Positions 1-9,463 of a stretch of 64,000 nt of DNA are shown piece by piece. Below the pieces are notes generated by a model, which did no database searches, was not told the DNA's origin, and saw only the letters and a program-made list of their open reading frames with translations. The translations under genes and the position numbers were made by a program. How positions within the stretch are numbered: the stretch's first letter is position 1; every line of letters starts with the position of its first letter. Source of the stretch: an uncultured Veillonella sp. GTDB lineage: Bacteria; Bacillota; Negativicutes; Veillonellales; Veillonellaceae. The stretch covers positions 1 to 64,000 of the forward strand of contig CAKPXR010000001.1 in NCBI GenBank assembly GCA_934202215.1, in the 5' to 3' direction.

Positions 1-378
1 ATGTTAATCCTTGGTGCTGTAGGTGGTGTATTAATCATTCCTGGCCTTGTACCACATTTCTTCTGCGGTGCAACAGCGGGTATCTATGGTAATGCTACAG
101 GTGGCCGCCGTGGTGCAGCCGTAGGTGCATTCCTCAATGGCTTGGCTATTACATTCTTACCTGCATTGGCATTACCAGTTCTCGGTCAATTAGGCTTCCA
201 AAATACAACATTTGGTGATGCGGACTTTGCTGTTATTGGTCTCGTACTAGGTCACGCATTTGAATGGATTGGCATGGCTGGTATTTATGGTATTGTTGCT
301 ATTGCTGCACTAGTATTAATTATTCCTAACTTTATTAGAACTAAAGGCAAAGTTATTAATTACGTAGAAGAGGAATAA
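1..378 (+). CDS. PTS ascorbate-type transporter subunit IIC, C-terminal part
   Basis: This is the end of a polytopic membrane protein that is cut by the left edge of the window; the ATG at base 1 is probably an internal Met. The 125 residues hold about three hydrophobic segments. The stretches [14 protein letters not shown] (near residue 41) and [13 protein letters not shown] (near 64) are what I recognise from the UlaA/SgaT family, the membrane channel of the L-ascorbate phosphotransferase system. That family imports a sugar acid and passes it to IIA/IIB for phosphorylation. No IIA or IIB gene follows, so they would have to lie upstream. A clean terminator closes the unit. The substrate is inferred from family only. 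Confidence 0.75.
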   Translation: MLILGAVGGVLIIPGLVPHFFCGATAGIYGNATGGRRGAAVGAFLNGLAITFLPALALPVLGQLGFQNTTFGDADFAVIGLVLGHAFEWIGMAGIYGIVAIAALVLIIPNFIRTKGKVINYVEEE

Positions 379-409
379 TTAAAAACAAAAACTGAAAACT
401 CTACATAAT

Positions 410-440
410 AACCCCAGATCATAGTCTGGGGTTTACTTTT
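410..440 (+). terminator. Intrinsic terminator after the PTS gene
   Basis: Nine-base arms (AACCCCAGA at 410-418 and TCTGGGGTT at 425-433) enclose a six-base loop and are followed by a T-rich tail (TACTTTT). It ends the PTS transcript before the PfkB gene. Confidence 0.85.
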
Positions 441-605
441 TATACTACGAAATGTATTCTGTAATTATACAATTTATAAAACGCTTGATCTATAAAGGTT
501 ATATTACATAGAACGGATTTACTATGATCGGATAAGAGAAACTATAGTCATAGTTACCGTTATTGCATTGGTTATAGTAGATCGGTAAAGGGGTAGGAGG
601 TTAGT

Positions 606-1607
606 ATGACTACATTTCCTAGAAAATATATAGATATTGTAGGCATCGGTGCCAGTACACTTGATTGTTTTATCGTTGTGGACCATTATCCAACGGGGCG
701 CGAGGTACAGCAGGTTGTTTCTTCTACTACAGATGGTGGCGGTCCTGTGGCTACGGCGTTAGCTGTAGCTGGAAAGTATGGTGCTCATACGTCTATGATC
801 GATAGTATTGGCGATGATATGGTAGGTCGTCATATTTTAGATGACTTTCAAAAATACAATGTAAATACAGATGCTATCCAAGTTGAACGTGGCGCAAAAA
901 GTGGTGTCGCTACAATCCTTGTAAAACATAGCACAGGGGAACGGGCCGTATTTTTTGAGAGGTCTACTGCATCTGAGCCAGACCTATTAGAAACACACAA
1001 ACAGTTAATTACAGATTCTTTTATTTTGCATATTAATGGGCGCCATCGGAATCTCATGCGTTCTGCTATGGATGTAGCACAAGATCATGGCACGCTCATA
1101 TCTCTCGATGGTGGTGCACAGCGCTACGACGAAGAGATGAAACCAATAACCGAGAAGAGCCATATCGTTATTGTGGCCCGCGATTATGCTGAAAAGTATA
1201 CAGGCACAACTGATTTAGAAGCGGCTTGTCGCATCATTCATGACCAAGGCGCACTCATCGCAGGCGTTACCGACGGTGCTAATGGCAGCTATTTCGTATG
1301 GCCTGATGGGACAGCGTATCGATGTAAACCATTCCCTCAAGAATCTGTGGTGGACACTACAGGGGCAGGGGATAGTTTCCACGGTGCTTTTTTAGCACGA
1401 TTGGCTAAGTGCATCCATAAAATAATGGATACGGCAGAAACGAATATGAATGGTCAAGAAGCATTGATGCACTGTGCTTATAAGGAGTTAGAGGAAGCCG
1501 CTATCTTTGCTTCTGCTGTAGCTTCATTAAATACACAAGGTATTGGTGGCAGGACACCATTACCTAGCTTAGAATCTGTATTAAGCCTAACCGGATTGGA
1601 GTGTTAA
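606..1607 (+). CDS. PfkB-family sugar/nucleoside kinase
   Basis: The 333-residue protein is a ribokinase/PfkB-type kinase that uses ATP to phosphorylate a sugar or nucleoside in the cytoplasm. The N-terminal GGGP segment (44-47) and the C-terminal signature DTTGAGDSFHGAF (250-262), with its catalytic Asp at about 256 and anion hole, are both intact. The ATG at 606 follows AGGAGG at a good distance. The stop lies one base before the ktrB-like start, so the kinase is probably co-transcribed with the potassium transporter, an unexplained pairing. The exact substrate cannot be told from sequence; ribokinase, fructokinase or sulfofructose-type kinases are all possible. Confidence 0.85.
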   Translation: MTTFPRKYIDIVGIGASTLDCFIVVDHYPTGREVQQVVSSTTDGGGPVATALAVAGKYGAHTSMIDSIGDDMVGRHILDDFQKYNVNTDAIQVERGAKSGVATILVKHSTGERAVFFERSTASEPDLLETHKQLITDSFILHINGRHRNLMRSAMDVAQDHGTLISLDGGAQRYDEEMKPITEKSHIVIVARDYAEKYTGTTDLEAACRIIHDQGALIAGVTDGANGSYFVWPDGTAYRCKPFPQESVVDTTGAGDSFHGAFLARLAKCIHKIMDTAETNMNGQEALMHCAYKELEEAAIFASAVASLNTQGIGGRTPLPSLESVLSLTGLEC

Positions 1608-1608
1608 T

Positions 1609-2970
1609 ATGTGGCATGATATTTCACATAATCATGTACAACGCTATATGCAACAAAATCCCTATCGTCTATTGGCACTTAGTTTTTTAGGGGTTATGGT
1701 ATTAGGAACCCTATTACTTATGTTGCCCATAGCCAGTGCGCAAGGTCAGTATACAACTCTTGTGGATGCCGCTTTTACGGCAGTGTCTTGCGTATCTGTG
1801 ACAGGGTTAGCGACGGTAGATACGTATTACCACTGGTCTCTGTTTGGTAAAATCGTGATGGTTATACTCATTCAATTAGGTGGTCTAGGTATTGTATCGT
1901 TTACTACAATCATTGCCTTATTGCTAGGAAAACGAGTAGGTCTTAAGAGTAGGGTGCTTTTGTCGGAAGACGTCGGTCAAGATGGGATGACAGGGCTTTT
2001 ACATATTACGAAAAAATTAACCATCTATACCTTTGTTATTGAAATTATTGGAGGCATAATCTATACTATCCAGCTATACCCATATATTGGTAATGCAGCA
2101 TTGTATACGGGGATTATGCAATCCATTTCCACGTTTTGTAATGCAGGTTTCGTATTTTTTGATAATAATTTACCTTATGAGATGGTAGGCGATATACTAT
2201 TTAATATCAATACGATGGCCCTTATCATTATAGGTGGCTTTGGTTATTTAGCAGCTTTTGATATATGGTCACATCGCAAGGTTTTTCGTTTTGTAGATCT
2301 TAAACTACATACAAAAATTATGCTTGTCGGTACTGCATTTCTCATTGCGTTAGGGGCTATTATTTTCCTTGGCGTAGAATGGTCTAATCCACAAACATTT
2401 GGACCTTTACCAATTTGGAATAAAATTTTAGCTTCGTTCTTCCAAGCTGTAACCCCACGTACGGCAGGCATTGCGACAGTTGATTATAATGCATTACATC
2501 CAATTACCTTATTTGTTACTATTATGCTCATGTTTATCGGGGCGGGGCCTAACTCCACAGGTGGTGGCGTCAAGATTAGTACCGTAATGGTAGCCATCCT
2601 CGCATCGCGCACGTTGTTTAATAACCGACCAGATACAGAGGTTTTTGAACGGCGTATCTCTTTAGTAACTGTGTTGAAAGCAAATGGGATTATCTTTTTA
2701 TCCATTCTTCTCGTGTTGCTAGCTACATGTTACCTAGCATGGGATGAGCCTTATGATTTTATTCGTTTACTCTTTGAGGTAACATCTGCTTTTGGTACAG
2801 TAGGTCTTACCACAGGGATTACACCTGATTTATCTGAAAGTAGTAAATGGGTATTGATGCTCGTCATGTTTACAGGCCGTGTAGGTGTTATGACTGTCAT
2901 CGGTACATGGGCGCTTCGAACAGCACCAACCAAGCCGATTGGTTACGCAGAAGAGAACGTATTATTATAA
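1609..2970 (+). CDS. ktrB: TrkH/KtrB-family potassium uptake membrane subunit
   Basis: The 453-residue protein has the four-repeat architecture of the KtrB/TrkH K+ channel-like transporters. Each pore loop keeps its filter glycine: SVTGLATVD (about 64-72), TFCNAGF, TPRTAGIAT and FGTVGLTTG. It should form the membrane pore for Na+- or ATP-gated K+ uptake, controlled by the KtrA/TrkA ring encoded 35 bases downstream. Its ATG lies one base past the stop of the PfkB gene, with GGAGTG as ribosome binding site. The short N-terminus and size favour KtrB over full TrkH. Confidence in the family is high; ion coupling is inferred. Confidence 0.92.
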   Translation: MWHDISHNHVQRYMQQNPYRLLALSFLGVMVLGTLLLMLPIASAQGQYTTLVDAAFTAVSCVSVTGLATVDTYYHWSLFGKIVMVILIQLGGLGIVSFTTIIALLLGKRVGLKSRVLLSEDVGQDGMTGLLHITKKLTIYTFVIEIIGGIIYTIQLYPYIGNAALYTGIMQSISTFCNAGFVFFDNNLPYEMVGDILFNINTMALIIIGGFGYLAAFDIWSHRKVFRFVDLKLHTKIMLVGTAFLIALGAIIFLGVEWSNPQTFGPLPIWNKILASFFQAVTPRTAGIATVDYNALHPITLFVTIMLMFIGAGPNSTGGGVKISTVMVAILASRTLFNNRPDTEVFERRISLVTVLKANGIIFLSILLVLLATCYLAWDEPYDFIRLLFEVTSAFGTVGLTTGITPDLSESSKWVLMLVMFTGRVGVMTVIGTWALRTAPTKPIGYAEENVLL

Positions 2971-3005
2971 TTAAGTAAAATGATTAGCTTATCAGGAGAT
3001 AGAGC

Positions 3006-3656
3006 ATGAAATATAAAACAATTGCCGTTATTGGTCTTGGCCAATTTGGTACAACCATTGCAAAGATGTTAGCATCTATGCATCATGAAGTATTAGGTGT
3101 AGATATTAATCCAGAAATCGTACAAAAGGTTGCTCCTTATGTGACGCATGCTATCGTAGCAGATACTACAGATGAAGAGGCTATTAAAGCGTTGGCTTTG
3201 AGCCAATTTGACATCGTTATTGTTGCTATTGGTGATAATATTCAAGCCAATCTTATGACCTCTATGTTGTTGAAAGAAATGAATATGCCTCATGTGGTTT
3301 CTAAAGCTGAAAATGCCCTTCAAGGTAAGATGCTTAAGAAGATGGGCGTAGATATGGTTATCTATCCGGAATATGATGTAGCACAACGTTTAGTACAATC
3401 TTTAACACGAGACCATGTAATGGATTATTTACAGTTGTCTAAAAATATTAGCCTCATCGAGGTAGATATGCCAACTTTTATGGTTGGCACATGCTTAAAG
3501 GATTCTAATTTACGTGAGGCCTATAATCTTAATGCAGTTGGTATAAGACGAGGGGACGAGTTAGAGGTACCACCAAATCCTACTACTGTACTTTCAGCAG
3601 CAGATAAATTATTAGTAATTGGGAATAATTCTGATTTAGATGCATTAACAGTGTAG
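3006..3656 (+). CDS. ktrA: TrkA/KtrA-type potassium channel regulatory protein
   Basis: The 216-residue cytoplasmic protein has an N-terminal RCK/TrkA-N Rossmann domain (about 1-125) with the nucleotide motif GLGQFG at 10-15, and a C-terminal RCK-C domain (about 135-216). RCK rings bind NAD(H), ATP/ADP or c-di-AMP and gate the KtrB pore. It follows ktrB by 35 bases with its own AGGAGATA ribosome binding site, so the two form the usual KtrAB pair. The length matches KtrA rather than the duplicated TrkA. Confidence 0.92.
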   Translation: MKYKTIAVIGLGQFGTTIAKMLASMHHEVLGVDINPEIVQKVAPYVTHAIVADTTDEEAIKALALSQFDIVIVAIGDNIQANLMTSMLLKEMNMPHVVSKAENALQGKMLKKMGVDMVIYPEYDVAQRLVQSLTRDHVMDYLQLSKNISLIEVDMPTFMVGTCLKDSNLREAYNLNAVGIRRGDELEVPPNPTTVLSAADKLLVIGNNSDLDALTV

Positions 3657-3697
3657 TAAGTATACGAAACAGATATAATTATATCGAAAAAATATGA

Positions 3698-3749
3698 TAC
3701 AATAGGAATAGAATTCAGTATAGGCCGTACGTATTCGTATGGCCTTTTT
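3698..3749 (+). promoter_or_regulatory. -10 box followed by terminator-like leader hairpin
   Basis: A -10-like TACAAT (3698-3703) precedes a hairpin with ten-base arms (AGGCCGTACG at 3722-3731 and CGTATGGCCT at 3736-3745, one G-T pair, loop TATT) and a run of Ts to 3749. The ribosome binding site and ATG of the next gene follow at once. It may end the ktrA transcript or act as an attenuator in the leader of the gene at 3770. No good -35 box is visible. Confidence 0.5.
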
Positions 3750-3769
3750 AGATAGAAAAGAAGGTTATC

Positions 3770-4576
3770 ATGACAGAGGAACAATATATAACTGCGCTGA
3801 CCAATAACCCCCATGGGATTCGGAATATTCCTAACCCTACAGAAGCAATGCAGTTAACATGTGTCATCCAAAATGGTATGTTGTTACAATATATTAAAAA
3901 TCCGACACCAAAAGTTATTGAAACGGCGCTTTCACAAGCACCTCGAGCGATTCAGTTCGTAGAACATCCTTCAGAGGAATTGTTAAATACTCTGGTAGAA
4001 AAGGATTGGGCCGTTTTAGAATATATCAACAATCCATCTGATGCGGTTGTTCGATGCGCCTTAGCTCAGTCTGGATGGGCTATTCGCTATATTTCAAATC
4101 CATCTGAAGCCTTGCAGTTAGAGGCTGTACGGGCCAATTATGATGCGTTGCAGTACATCAAGGAACCTAGTGAGGCTGTTCAGTTACAAGCCGTACAGGA
4201 AAGCTACTTGGCGTTGCGCTATATTAATGAGCCAAGCGTAACCATATTAGAAGCGGCAGTAAAGCAAGACCCACAAGCTATGCGTCAAATTACGAATCTT
4301 ACGAAGGACGTAGCATTGCATTTATTCAAGGTAAGTGCGTCTATACTGGGATACATACCTAATACATTAGGAATTACTGTCGATGAGATTAAGGCTATTA
4401 TTGTGGAGGCTATCACAAGTGAGACTGTAGATGTCGATTATATTCGTGAATTAATCAATAATAAGGCTATTGGTGGGCGTCAATCTAAGTGGTCTATTGA
4501 TTTGTTGTCCCTTATTGATGCCTATGGTACACGGACTGTAAAAAAAGTAGCAGTTGGTGAATATTTGAAATATTAG
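3770..4576 (+). CDS. Helical-repeat protein of unknown function
   Basis: I do not recognise a named family for this 268-residue protein. It is built from about seven degenerate repeats of 21-22 residues with the pattern A(L/I)xYIxxPSEAxxLxAV, for example LQYIKEPSEAVQLQAV and LRYINEPSVTILEAAV. This spacing suggests paired short helices stacking into a HEAT-like or DUF4116-like solenoid, a protein-binding scaffold. There is no signal peptide, so it should be cytoplasmic. It lies 12 bases upstream of a MoxR-type ATPase gene and likely shares its transcript with that gene and the VWA gene beyond, which makes it a candidate adaptor or substrate receptor for the ATPase. The role is inference from context. 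Confidence 0.7.
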   Translation: MTEEQYITALTNNPHGIRNIPNPTEAMQLTCVIQNGMLLQYIKNPTPKVIETALSQAPRAIQFVEHPSEELLNTLVEKDWAVLEYINNPSDAVVRCALAQSGWAIRYISNPSEALQLEAVRANYDALQYIKEPSEAVQLQAVQESYLALRYINEPSVTILEAAVKQDPQAMRQITNLTKDVALHLFKVSASILGYIPNTLGITVDEIKAIIVEAITSETVDVDYIRELINNKAIGGRQSKWSIDLLSLIDAYGTRTVKKVAVGEYLKY

Positions 4577-4588
4577 AATGGAGATACA

Positions 4589-5689
4589 ATGAACTTTATA
4601 GATACAATGGCAAGTGTAGAATTAGTGCTTGCTGCTAATCAAGTGCCTTTGCTCGTTGGTGAAACGGGGATTGGTAAAACATCTCTTGCGGCACGAGTAG
4701 CTACTGTGCACGACTGGGAATTGGTAACCATCGATGGAAATCTTTTAAAAGAAGGTGAAATTGGTGGTTTGCCAACTGTAGAATCTGTAACACATACAGA
4801 TGGTCGTGGTAATACACACTCTGTAAAGACTACAGTGTATGCTGTGCATCATACGTTGGAACATGTGGCACAAGCCGTGGATAAAGGTCGTCAAGTATTA
4901 CTGTTTATCGATGAAATTAACCGTGCAGAACATGCAGTACAACAGGAGTTAATGAATCTCATCTTGAATCGTGAAATCAATGGTTTTTCTTTGAGTGATC
5001 AAGTGCGTATCATTGCTGCGATGAACCCTGAGGATTCTTTTGATTATCAAACAATCGATATGGACCCAGCACAACAAAATCGTTTTGTATGGCTCTATAT
5101 GAATGCTGATTATATGCAATGGATTGACTGGGCTATTGGTGCTGGTATTGAAGAAAAGGTTATCGAATTTATTTCTTCTTATCCAGAGTATTTAAATCAA
5201 CGCCATGAAGATGATATTGATGCTACACCACGTTCCTTTGAACGCGTATCTGGTCTATATACAATTTATAAAAATCAAGAAGGTTCTGCCTACAGTCGCG
5301 ATGTATTTATGAATGTTATCCGCGGTAACGTAGGTAAACTTATTGCGGAGGCTTTTGTAAACTTTGTTGAGTCTGATCAAGAGCCACTTATTACCTTTGA
5401 TGATGTATTGGCAGCGGTGCAAAAGCCAGGTGCTATTATGTCTATGGCTGAACAGGTTAAAAGTGAAAGTCCAACTCGTTTATATGTAGCGGCTAAAAAT
5501 ATGTTGCATCGGTTAAATCGAAATAGCAATGCAGAAGAAGTTCATCACTTTATTGAATTTCTCACATTGTATCCAGGTGATCTACGCATAGCTGTTATGA
5601 AAGACTTGCGTAATACATACGAACGTGTTTATTCCTATGCCATTGAAGATGAACTATTTGTAGCTACCTTTTTTGAAGCGCAAAAGTAA
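4589..5689 (+). CDS. MoxR-type AAA+ ATPase
   Basis: The 366-residue protein carries a Walker A motif GETGIGKT (24-31), Walker B LLFIDE (104-109) and, after it, the typical MoxR/midasin-like sequence EINRAEHAVQQELMNLIL. MoxR ATPases act as chaperones that mature enzyme complexes, insert metals or remodel partners, usually with a VWA-domain co-factor; that partner is the next gene. The start at 4589 follows a weak GGAGAT site 12 bases after the helical-repeat gene. The substrate is unknown. Confidence 0.88.
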   Translation: MNFIDTMASVELVLAANQVPLLVGETGIGKTSLAARVATVHDWELVTIDGNLLKEGEIGGLPTVESVTHTDGRGNTHSVKTTVYAVHHTLEHVAQAVDKGRQVLLFIDEINRAEHAVQQELMNLILNREINGFSLSDQVRIIAAMNPEDSFDYQTIDMDPAQQNRFVWLYMNADYMQWIDWAIGAGIEEKVIEFISSYPEYLNQRHEDDIDATPRSFERVSGLYTIYKNQEGSAYSRDVFMNVIRGNVGKLIAEAFVNFVESDQEPLITFDDVLAAVQKPGAIMSMAEQVKSESPTRLYVAAKNMLHRLNRNSNAEEVHHFIEFLTLYPGDLRIAVMKDLRNTYERVYSYAIEDELFVATFFEAQK

Positions 5690-5781
5690 TTCTATTTAAT
5701 AGGTAACTATAGTTTTACATAAAGATATGTCTAGGAATACGATAATTAATATAGTTTTGGAACGAAAAAGGAGGTGGAATA

Positions 5782-7425
5782 ATGCAACGAAATTTAGATA
5801 AGGACGATATCCGCGACGCCTCTGATTTGCGCACACATATAGACGGATGGGAGAAAACAGGGGCCTACGATGAAAAGGCTATCGAGGCTCTTGATCGATG
5901 GCATGCAAAGCGTGAGGGTATCCATCGTGAAGCGGAGGCCTTATACACGCATATCTATGCTGCTTACGAAGCCTATGTAGATAGTTATGAAGCACAACAT
6001 CATAGCATGGAACCAGAACGCATAGCGGCAGATATGATGAATCATAATATGTCAGATAGTCATATAGGTACTATAGGACGTGCCTTAGAGGAGATACAAA
6101 TTGAAGGCACCGATTTTGCGGTAATGCAACAAGCCGTGATGAAGCCTACTTATGAGCAACGTTTGTGGAATATTTTACATGATGTAAATAGTTTGTTGCT
6201 TGAAGAGGACCAATTCTTTGGTTACTTCTATTTGCAAATGGCCCATCGAATTCGCTTTGATATGACCAGTGCTTTTGGTATTAATATAAAGCAAGGTGGC
6301 TATGTATTGTATGTAAATCCTTTCATCTTACTACGCCAACCACCAGACGTGATGAAGGATGGTATTAAGCGTGAAATTCTTCATATCATTTCAGCACATT
6401 TGATGCGTGTAAAATCACTGAGCCAAAGTTTTAATAAAACGGCTGTTCACATGGCTATGGATATGGTAGTAAATGACTATTTAGAATATGTAGACCGTGA
6501 TGCAGTAACAGTGGCAAATGTAAATGAACGTTTTGGATTGATGCTCAAACGATTCCGTACTATTGAGTATTATGCTAAAGCTATCGATAAGGCGATGAAG
6601 GAAAAACCTGAACTCTTTGTACCGGTAGATAATACTGATACGGCAGTAGCTATGGAGTTTGATCCCCAAACGAGTCATGATATTTGGGATGAATCCGACT
6701 CAATCGATACGGATACGATGGATCAAATTACGGAGCGCTATATTAATGAAGCCTCAAAAGGTGATATGGAAGGGTATGTTAAAAGTCTTATTGATACATT
6801 CCAAAAGACACGCCGTGCTCTGCCATGGTATTTCTACCTTAAAAAGCTCATGGGCAAGGTTGCTAGTGGGTATAAAAAAACGACGATGCGTCGCAATCGT
6901 CGTCAGCCTGAACGCTTGGAATTATCTGGCTCCTTGCGTCAGCATAAGGCAAATGTATGGGTCGCTCTTGATATGAGTGGTAGTATTACGGATGCAGAGT
7001 TTATGAACGCCTTGGAGCAAGTACTGCAAATTGTACATGCCTATAATCATCGTATTACTGTTGTAGAATGTGATAACGAAGTACGCCGCACCTATACGAT
7101 GGAATCTGTAAAAGATGTGAAACCTCGCCTTGATGTGCGCGGTTCTACAGCCTTCTCTCCAGTATTTTCGTTAGCTAATCAGAATCGTGTAGATTTGCTA
7201 GTATACTTTACAGATGGTAAAGGAGAGGAACGTTTACGCGAATCTCCGAAAGGCTATAAGGTACTATGGGTTCTTACAGGAGAAAATCCTCAATTATCCA
7301 TTCATAATCCATATGGCATGGTTAGAGAGTTAGGCTATGTGGGTGTAGATGAAACACAAGATATAGATGAGTTTGTACGCATGTCTAATCGCGGTGGTTT
7401 CTCTATGGCGAACCAAGAGATTTAG
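5782..7425 (+). CDS. VWA-domain protein with DUF2201-type N-terminal domain
   Basis: The 547-residue protein matches the two-part layout of MoxR-partner VWA proteins. The N-terminal half resembles the putative metallopeptidase domain (DUF2201), but the expected HExxH reads REILH at 197-201, so the first metal ligand is an Arg. The C-terminal half has a complete MIDAS metal site: DMSGS at 397-401, the Thr in RGSTAF and the Asp in FTDGKGE. The VWA domain should bind Mg2+ and a partner protein, working with the MoxR ATPase 92 bases upstream. The ribosome binding site AAGGAGGTGG is strong. Peptidase activity is doubtful given the altered motif. Confidence 0.82.
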   Translation: MQRNLDKDDIRDASDLRTHIDGWEKTGAYDEKAIEALDRWHAKREGIHREAEALYTHIYAAYEAYVDSYEAQHHSMEPERIAADMMNHNMSDSHIGTIGRALEEIQIEGTDFAVMQQAVMKPTYEQRLWNILHDVNSLLLEEDQFFGYFYLQMAHRIRFDMTSAFGINIKQGGYVLYVNPFILLRQPPDVMKDGIKREILHIISAHLMRVKSLSQSFNKTAVHMAMDMVVNDYLEYVDRDAVTVANVNERFGLMLKRFRTIEYYAKAIDKAMKEKPELFVPVDNTDTAVAMEFDPQTSHDIWDESDSIDTDTMDQITERYINEASKGDMEGYVKSLIDTFQKTRRALPWYFYLKKLMGKVASGYKKTTMRRNRRQPERLELSGSLRQHKANVWVALDMSGSITDAEFMNALEQVLQIVHAYNHRITVVECDNEVRRTYTMESVKDVKPRLDVRGSTAFSPVFSLANQNRVDLLVYFTDGKGEERLRESPKGYKVLWVLTGENPQLSIHNPYGMVRELGYVGVDETQDIDEFVRMSNRGGFSMANQEI

Positions 7426-7492
7426 ATTACCTTATGGTGCGTATGGATGTGCCTTGGAGTTAGATTAGGGATTATTTCTAAAAGAATATAAA

Positions 7493-7524
7493 AAATGACG
7501 CAATTCCTTAGAATTGCGTCATTT
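7493..7524. terminator. Bidirectional terminator between convergent genes
   Basis: Fourteen-base perfect arms (AAATGACGCAATTC at 7493-7506 and its complement at 7511-7524) flank the loop CTTA. A-tract on one side and T-tract on the other let it serve both the rightward VWA gene and the leftward hydrolase gene. Confidence 0.85.
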
Positions 7525-7547
7525 CTACGTAGTTATTATTTTTTACA

Positions 7548-8225
7548 TTAGCTGTTGAGCTCGATAGAGGAACCAGGATCAATAATAAGAGCTGTTTGGT
7601 TGTATTTGCCTTCTACTAAGCTTGTAAATACACCTGGCTCACGGTCGATAACAGGCCATGTTTTATAGTGAATTGGAATGGAGATACGAGCTTTTACATA
7701 GGAAGCGGCAAGTGCAGCATCTTCAACACCCATTGTATAATTATCGCCGATAGGAAGTAAAGCGTAGTCTATATCGCTAAAGCGGTTCAATAATTTCATA
7801 TCACTAAAGAGCGCTGTATCGCCTGCAAAGTATACGATATCACCGTAAAAGTCGACGATACAACCTGCTGCATGGCCACCAGGAACACCAGCACCATGGA
7901 AGGCAGGTACTATGCGAACAGAACCGAATTCAAAGTCGAATTTACCGCCTAAATGCATTGCGTGAGTGCGACATCCTGCAGCGGCTGCTTTTCCGGCTAC
8001 CTCAGCCGTAGAGATAACGAGAGCATCGTTTGCTTTAGCGATGAAATCTGTATCGCCGTAATGGTCATCGTGTCCGTGGCTGACAAAGATATATTGGCAT
8101 TTAATATCTTCTTTTTTTGCAACATCCCAAGTATTACCAGTCAAGAATGGGTCGAAAATCATGGATACATCACCACGTGTGAGCATAAAGCAAGCATGGC
8201 CGAAATAAGTTAGTTTTGTTTTCAT
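7548..8225 (-). CDS. Metal-dependent hydrolase, metallo-beta-lactamase fold (UPF0173)
   Basis: The 225-residue protein has the metallo-beta-lactamase fold of the UPF0173/YtkL group, with MKTKLTYFGHACF at the N-terminus and the metal motif HGHDDH at 50-55. Further metal-ligand candidates are the His in PAFHGAG, the Asp in FAGDTAL and the His in PIHYKTWP. It should be a cytoplasmic two-metal hydrolase; the substrate is unknown. I chose the ATG at 8225, preceded on the minus strand by GGAAGGAAGTG, over an ATG eight codons upstream. It stands alone, pointing toward the shared terminator. Confidence 0.88.
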   Translation of the reverse strand: MKTKLTYFGHACFMLTRGDVSMIFDPFLTGNTWDVAKKEDIKCQYIFVSHGHDDHYGDTDFIAKANDALVISTAEVAGKAAAAGCRTHAMHLGGKFDFEFGSVRIVPAFHGAGVPGGHAAGCIVDFYGDIVYFAGDTALFSDMKLLNRFSDIDYALLPIGDNYTMGVEDAALAASYVKARISIPIHYKTWPVIDREPGVFTSLVEGKYNQTALIIDPGSSIELNS

Positions 8226-8333
8226 AGGAACACTTCCTTCCTTATACATATAAATCTTAATTCTATTGTATAATATAATAAATGAAAATAAAACTATTGA
8301 TGATAATTTATGCAGAATTAGTAAGGATATAGT

Positions 8334-8846
8334 ATGGATTTAACACATTTTGATCAAGAGGGGAATGCGTGGATGGTAGATGTATCTGATAAGGATATTA
8401 CATCTCGTACGGCCATTGCAGAAGGGTTTATAGCTATTAATGACGCCATTTATGAGCGCATTACAGCAGGCACTATGAAGAAGGGTGATGTTCTCAGTGT
8501 AGCTCAGTTAGCTGCTATTATGGGAGCTAAACAAACGAGTAATCTAATACCACTTTGCCATCCTTTGGCACTGACAAAGGTTGAGGTACATTGCACCTTA
8601 GTAGATGGTGAAAGCCTTGCTTGCACCGATGAAAATCATAACAAGGCTATTAAGGTCCGGGCCACCGTTAAAACGACGGGGAAAACTGGCGTTGAAATGG
8701 AAGCTCTTACGGCAGTTCAAATAGGGTTACTCACTGTATACGATATGTGTAAGGCCATCGATAAAGGCATGATCATAGGCCCTACGTATCTCGTTGAAAA
8801 AGAAGGCGGTAAAAGTGGACATTTTGTGCGTTCCTTTGTAGAATAA
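8334..8846 (+). CDS. moaC: Cyclic pyranopterin monophosphate synthase MoaC
   Basis: MoaC converts the product of MoaA into cyclic pyranopterin monophosphate, the first stable intermediate of molybdenum cofactor synthesis. The 170-residue protein shows the family hallmark [12 protein letters not shown] near residues 65-76 and the [13 protein letters not shown] segment with the catalytic Lys/Asp region following (MCKAIDKGM). Length is normal. The partner moaA is 40 kb away at 48567, and mobAB-moeA lie at 35393, so the pathway is scattered. The next gene, trmL, starts 28 bases later and may share the transcript. Confidence 0.95.
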   Translation: MDLTHFDQEGNAWMVDVSDKDITSRTAIAEGFIAINDAIYERITAGTMKKGDVLSVAQLAAIMGAKQTSNLIPLCHPLALTKVEVHCTLVDGESLACTDENHNKAIKVRATVKTTGKTGVEMEALTAVQIGLLTVYDMCKAIDKGMIIGPTYLVEKEGGKSGHFVRSFVE

Positions 8847-8874
8847 TATAGATGTAAAGAATAGGGGAACAAAA

Positions 8875-9360
8875 ATGGAAATAGTACTTTATGAGCCAGA
8901 AATTCCTGGCAATACAGGAAATATAGCGCGCTTATGCGCCGCGAATCACATGACCCTACATCTTATCAAACCACTGGGCTTTTCTATCGACGATAAGCAC
9001 GTAAAACGAGCTGGCCTAGACTATTGGCACTTGGTAGATGTACAGGTACATGAAAGTATTCAAGAATTGTATGAGAAATATCCTGATCGCAGATATTTCT
9101 ACGCTACTACAAAGGCTAAGCATACCCACTCTGAGGTAAAGTATGAAATTGGGGATATGCTCGTATTTGGTCCTGAATCAAGAGGCTTGCCTGAAAGCTT
9201 ATTAGAAGGTGTTGAAGAAACATGTATTCGCATACCAATGGTGGATGAAGCGCGTTCTTTAAACTTATCTAATGCGGTAGCTATCATCGCTTATGAAGCG
9301 ATGCGTCAACTTGATTATCCAGATCTTAAAGCCGAAGGTAATTGGATTCAACCTAAATAA
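8875..9360 (+). CDS. trmL: tRNA (cytidine(34)-2'-O)-methyltransferase
   Basis: This 161-residue SPOUT methyltransferase is a close match to TrmL, which 2'-O-methylates the wobble base of tRNA-Leu. The opening EPEIPGNTGNIARLCAA, the motif VFGPESRGLP (about 98-107) and the C-terminal knot RIPMVDEARSLNLSNAVAI are all present and in the right order. The length is that of minimal SPOUT enzymes lacking an extra RNA-binding domain. It follows moaC closely with AGGGGAAC as ribosome binding site. Confidence 0.95.
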   Translation: MEIVLYEPEIPGNTGNIARLCAANHMTLHLIKPLGFSIDDKHVKRAGLDYWHLVDVQVHESIQELYEKYPDRRYFYATTKAKHTHSEVKYEIGDMLVFGPESRGLPESLLEGVEETCIRIPMVDEARSLNLSNAVAIIAYEAMRQLDYPDLKAEGNWIQPK

Positions 9361-9463
9361 AATACTTTCACCATAAAGTGATATAGTAAATATATGTGTT
9401 AGAGAACCTACCTAATCTATATGAACGGTGGTGTCTTAACAGGTGTTGTTAGAGGAGGATATT

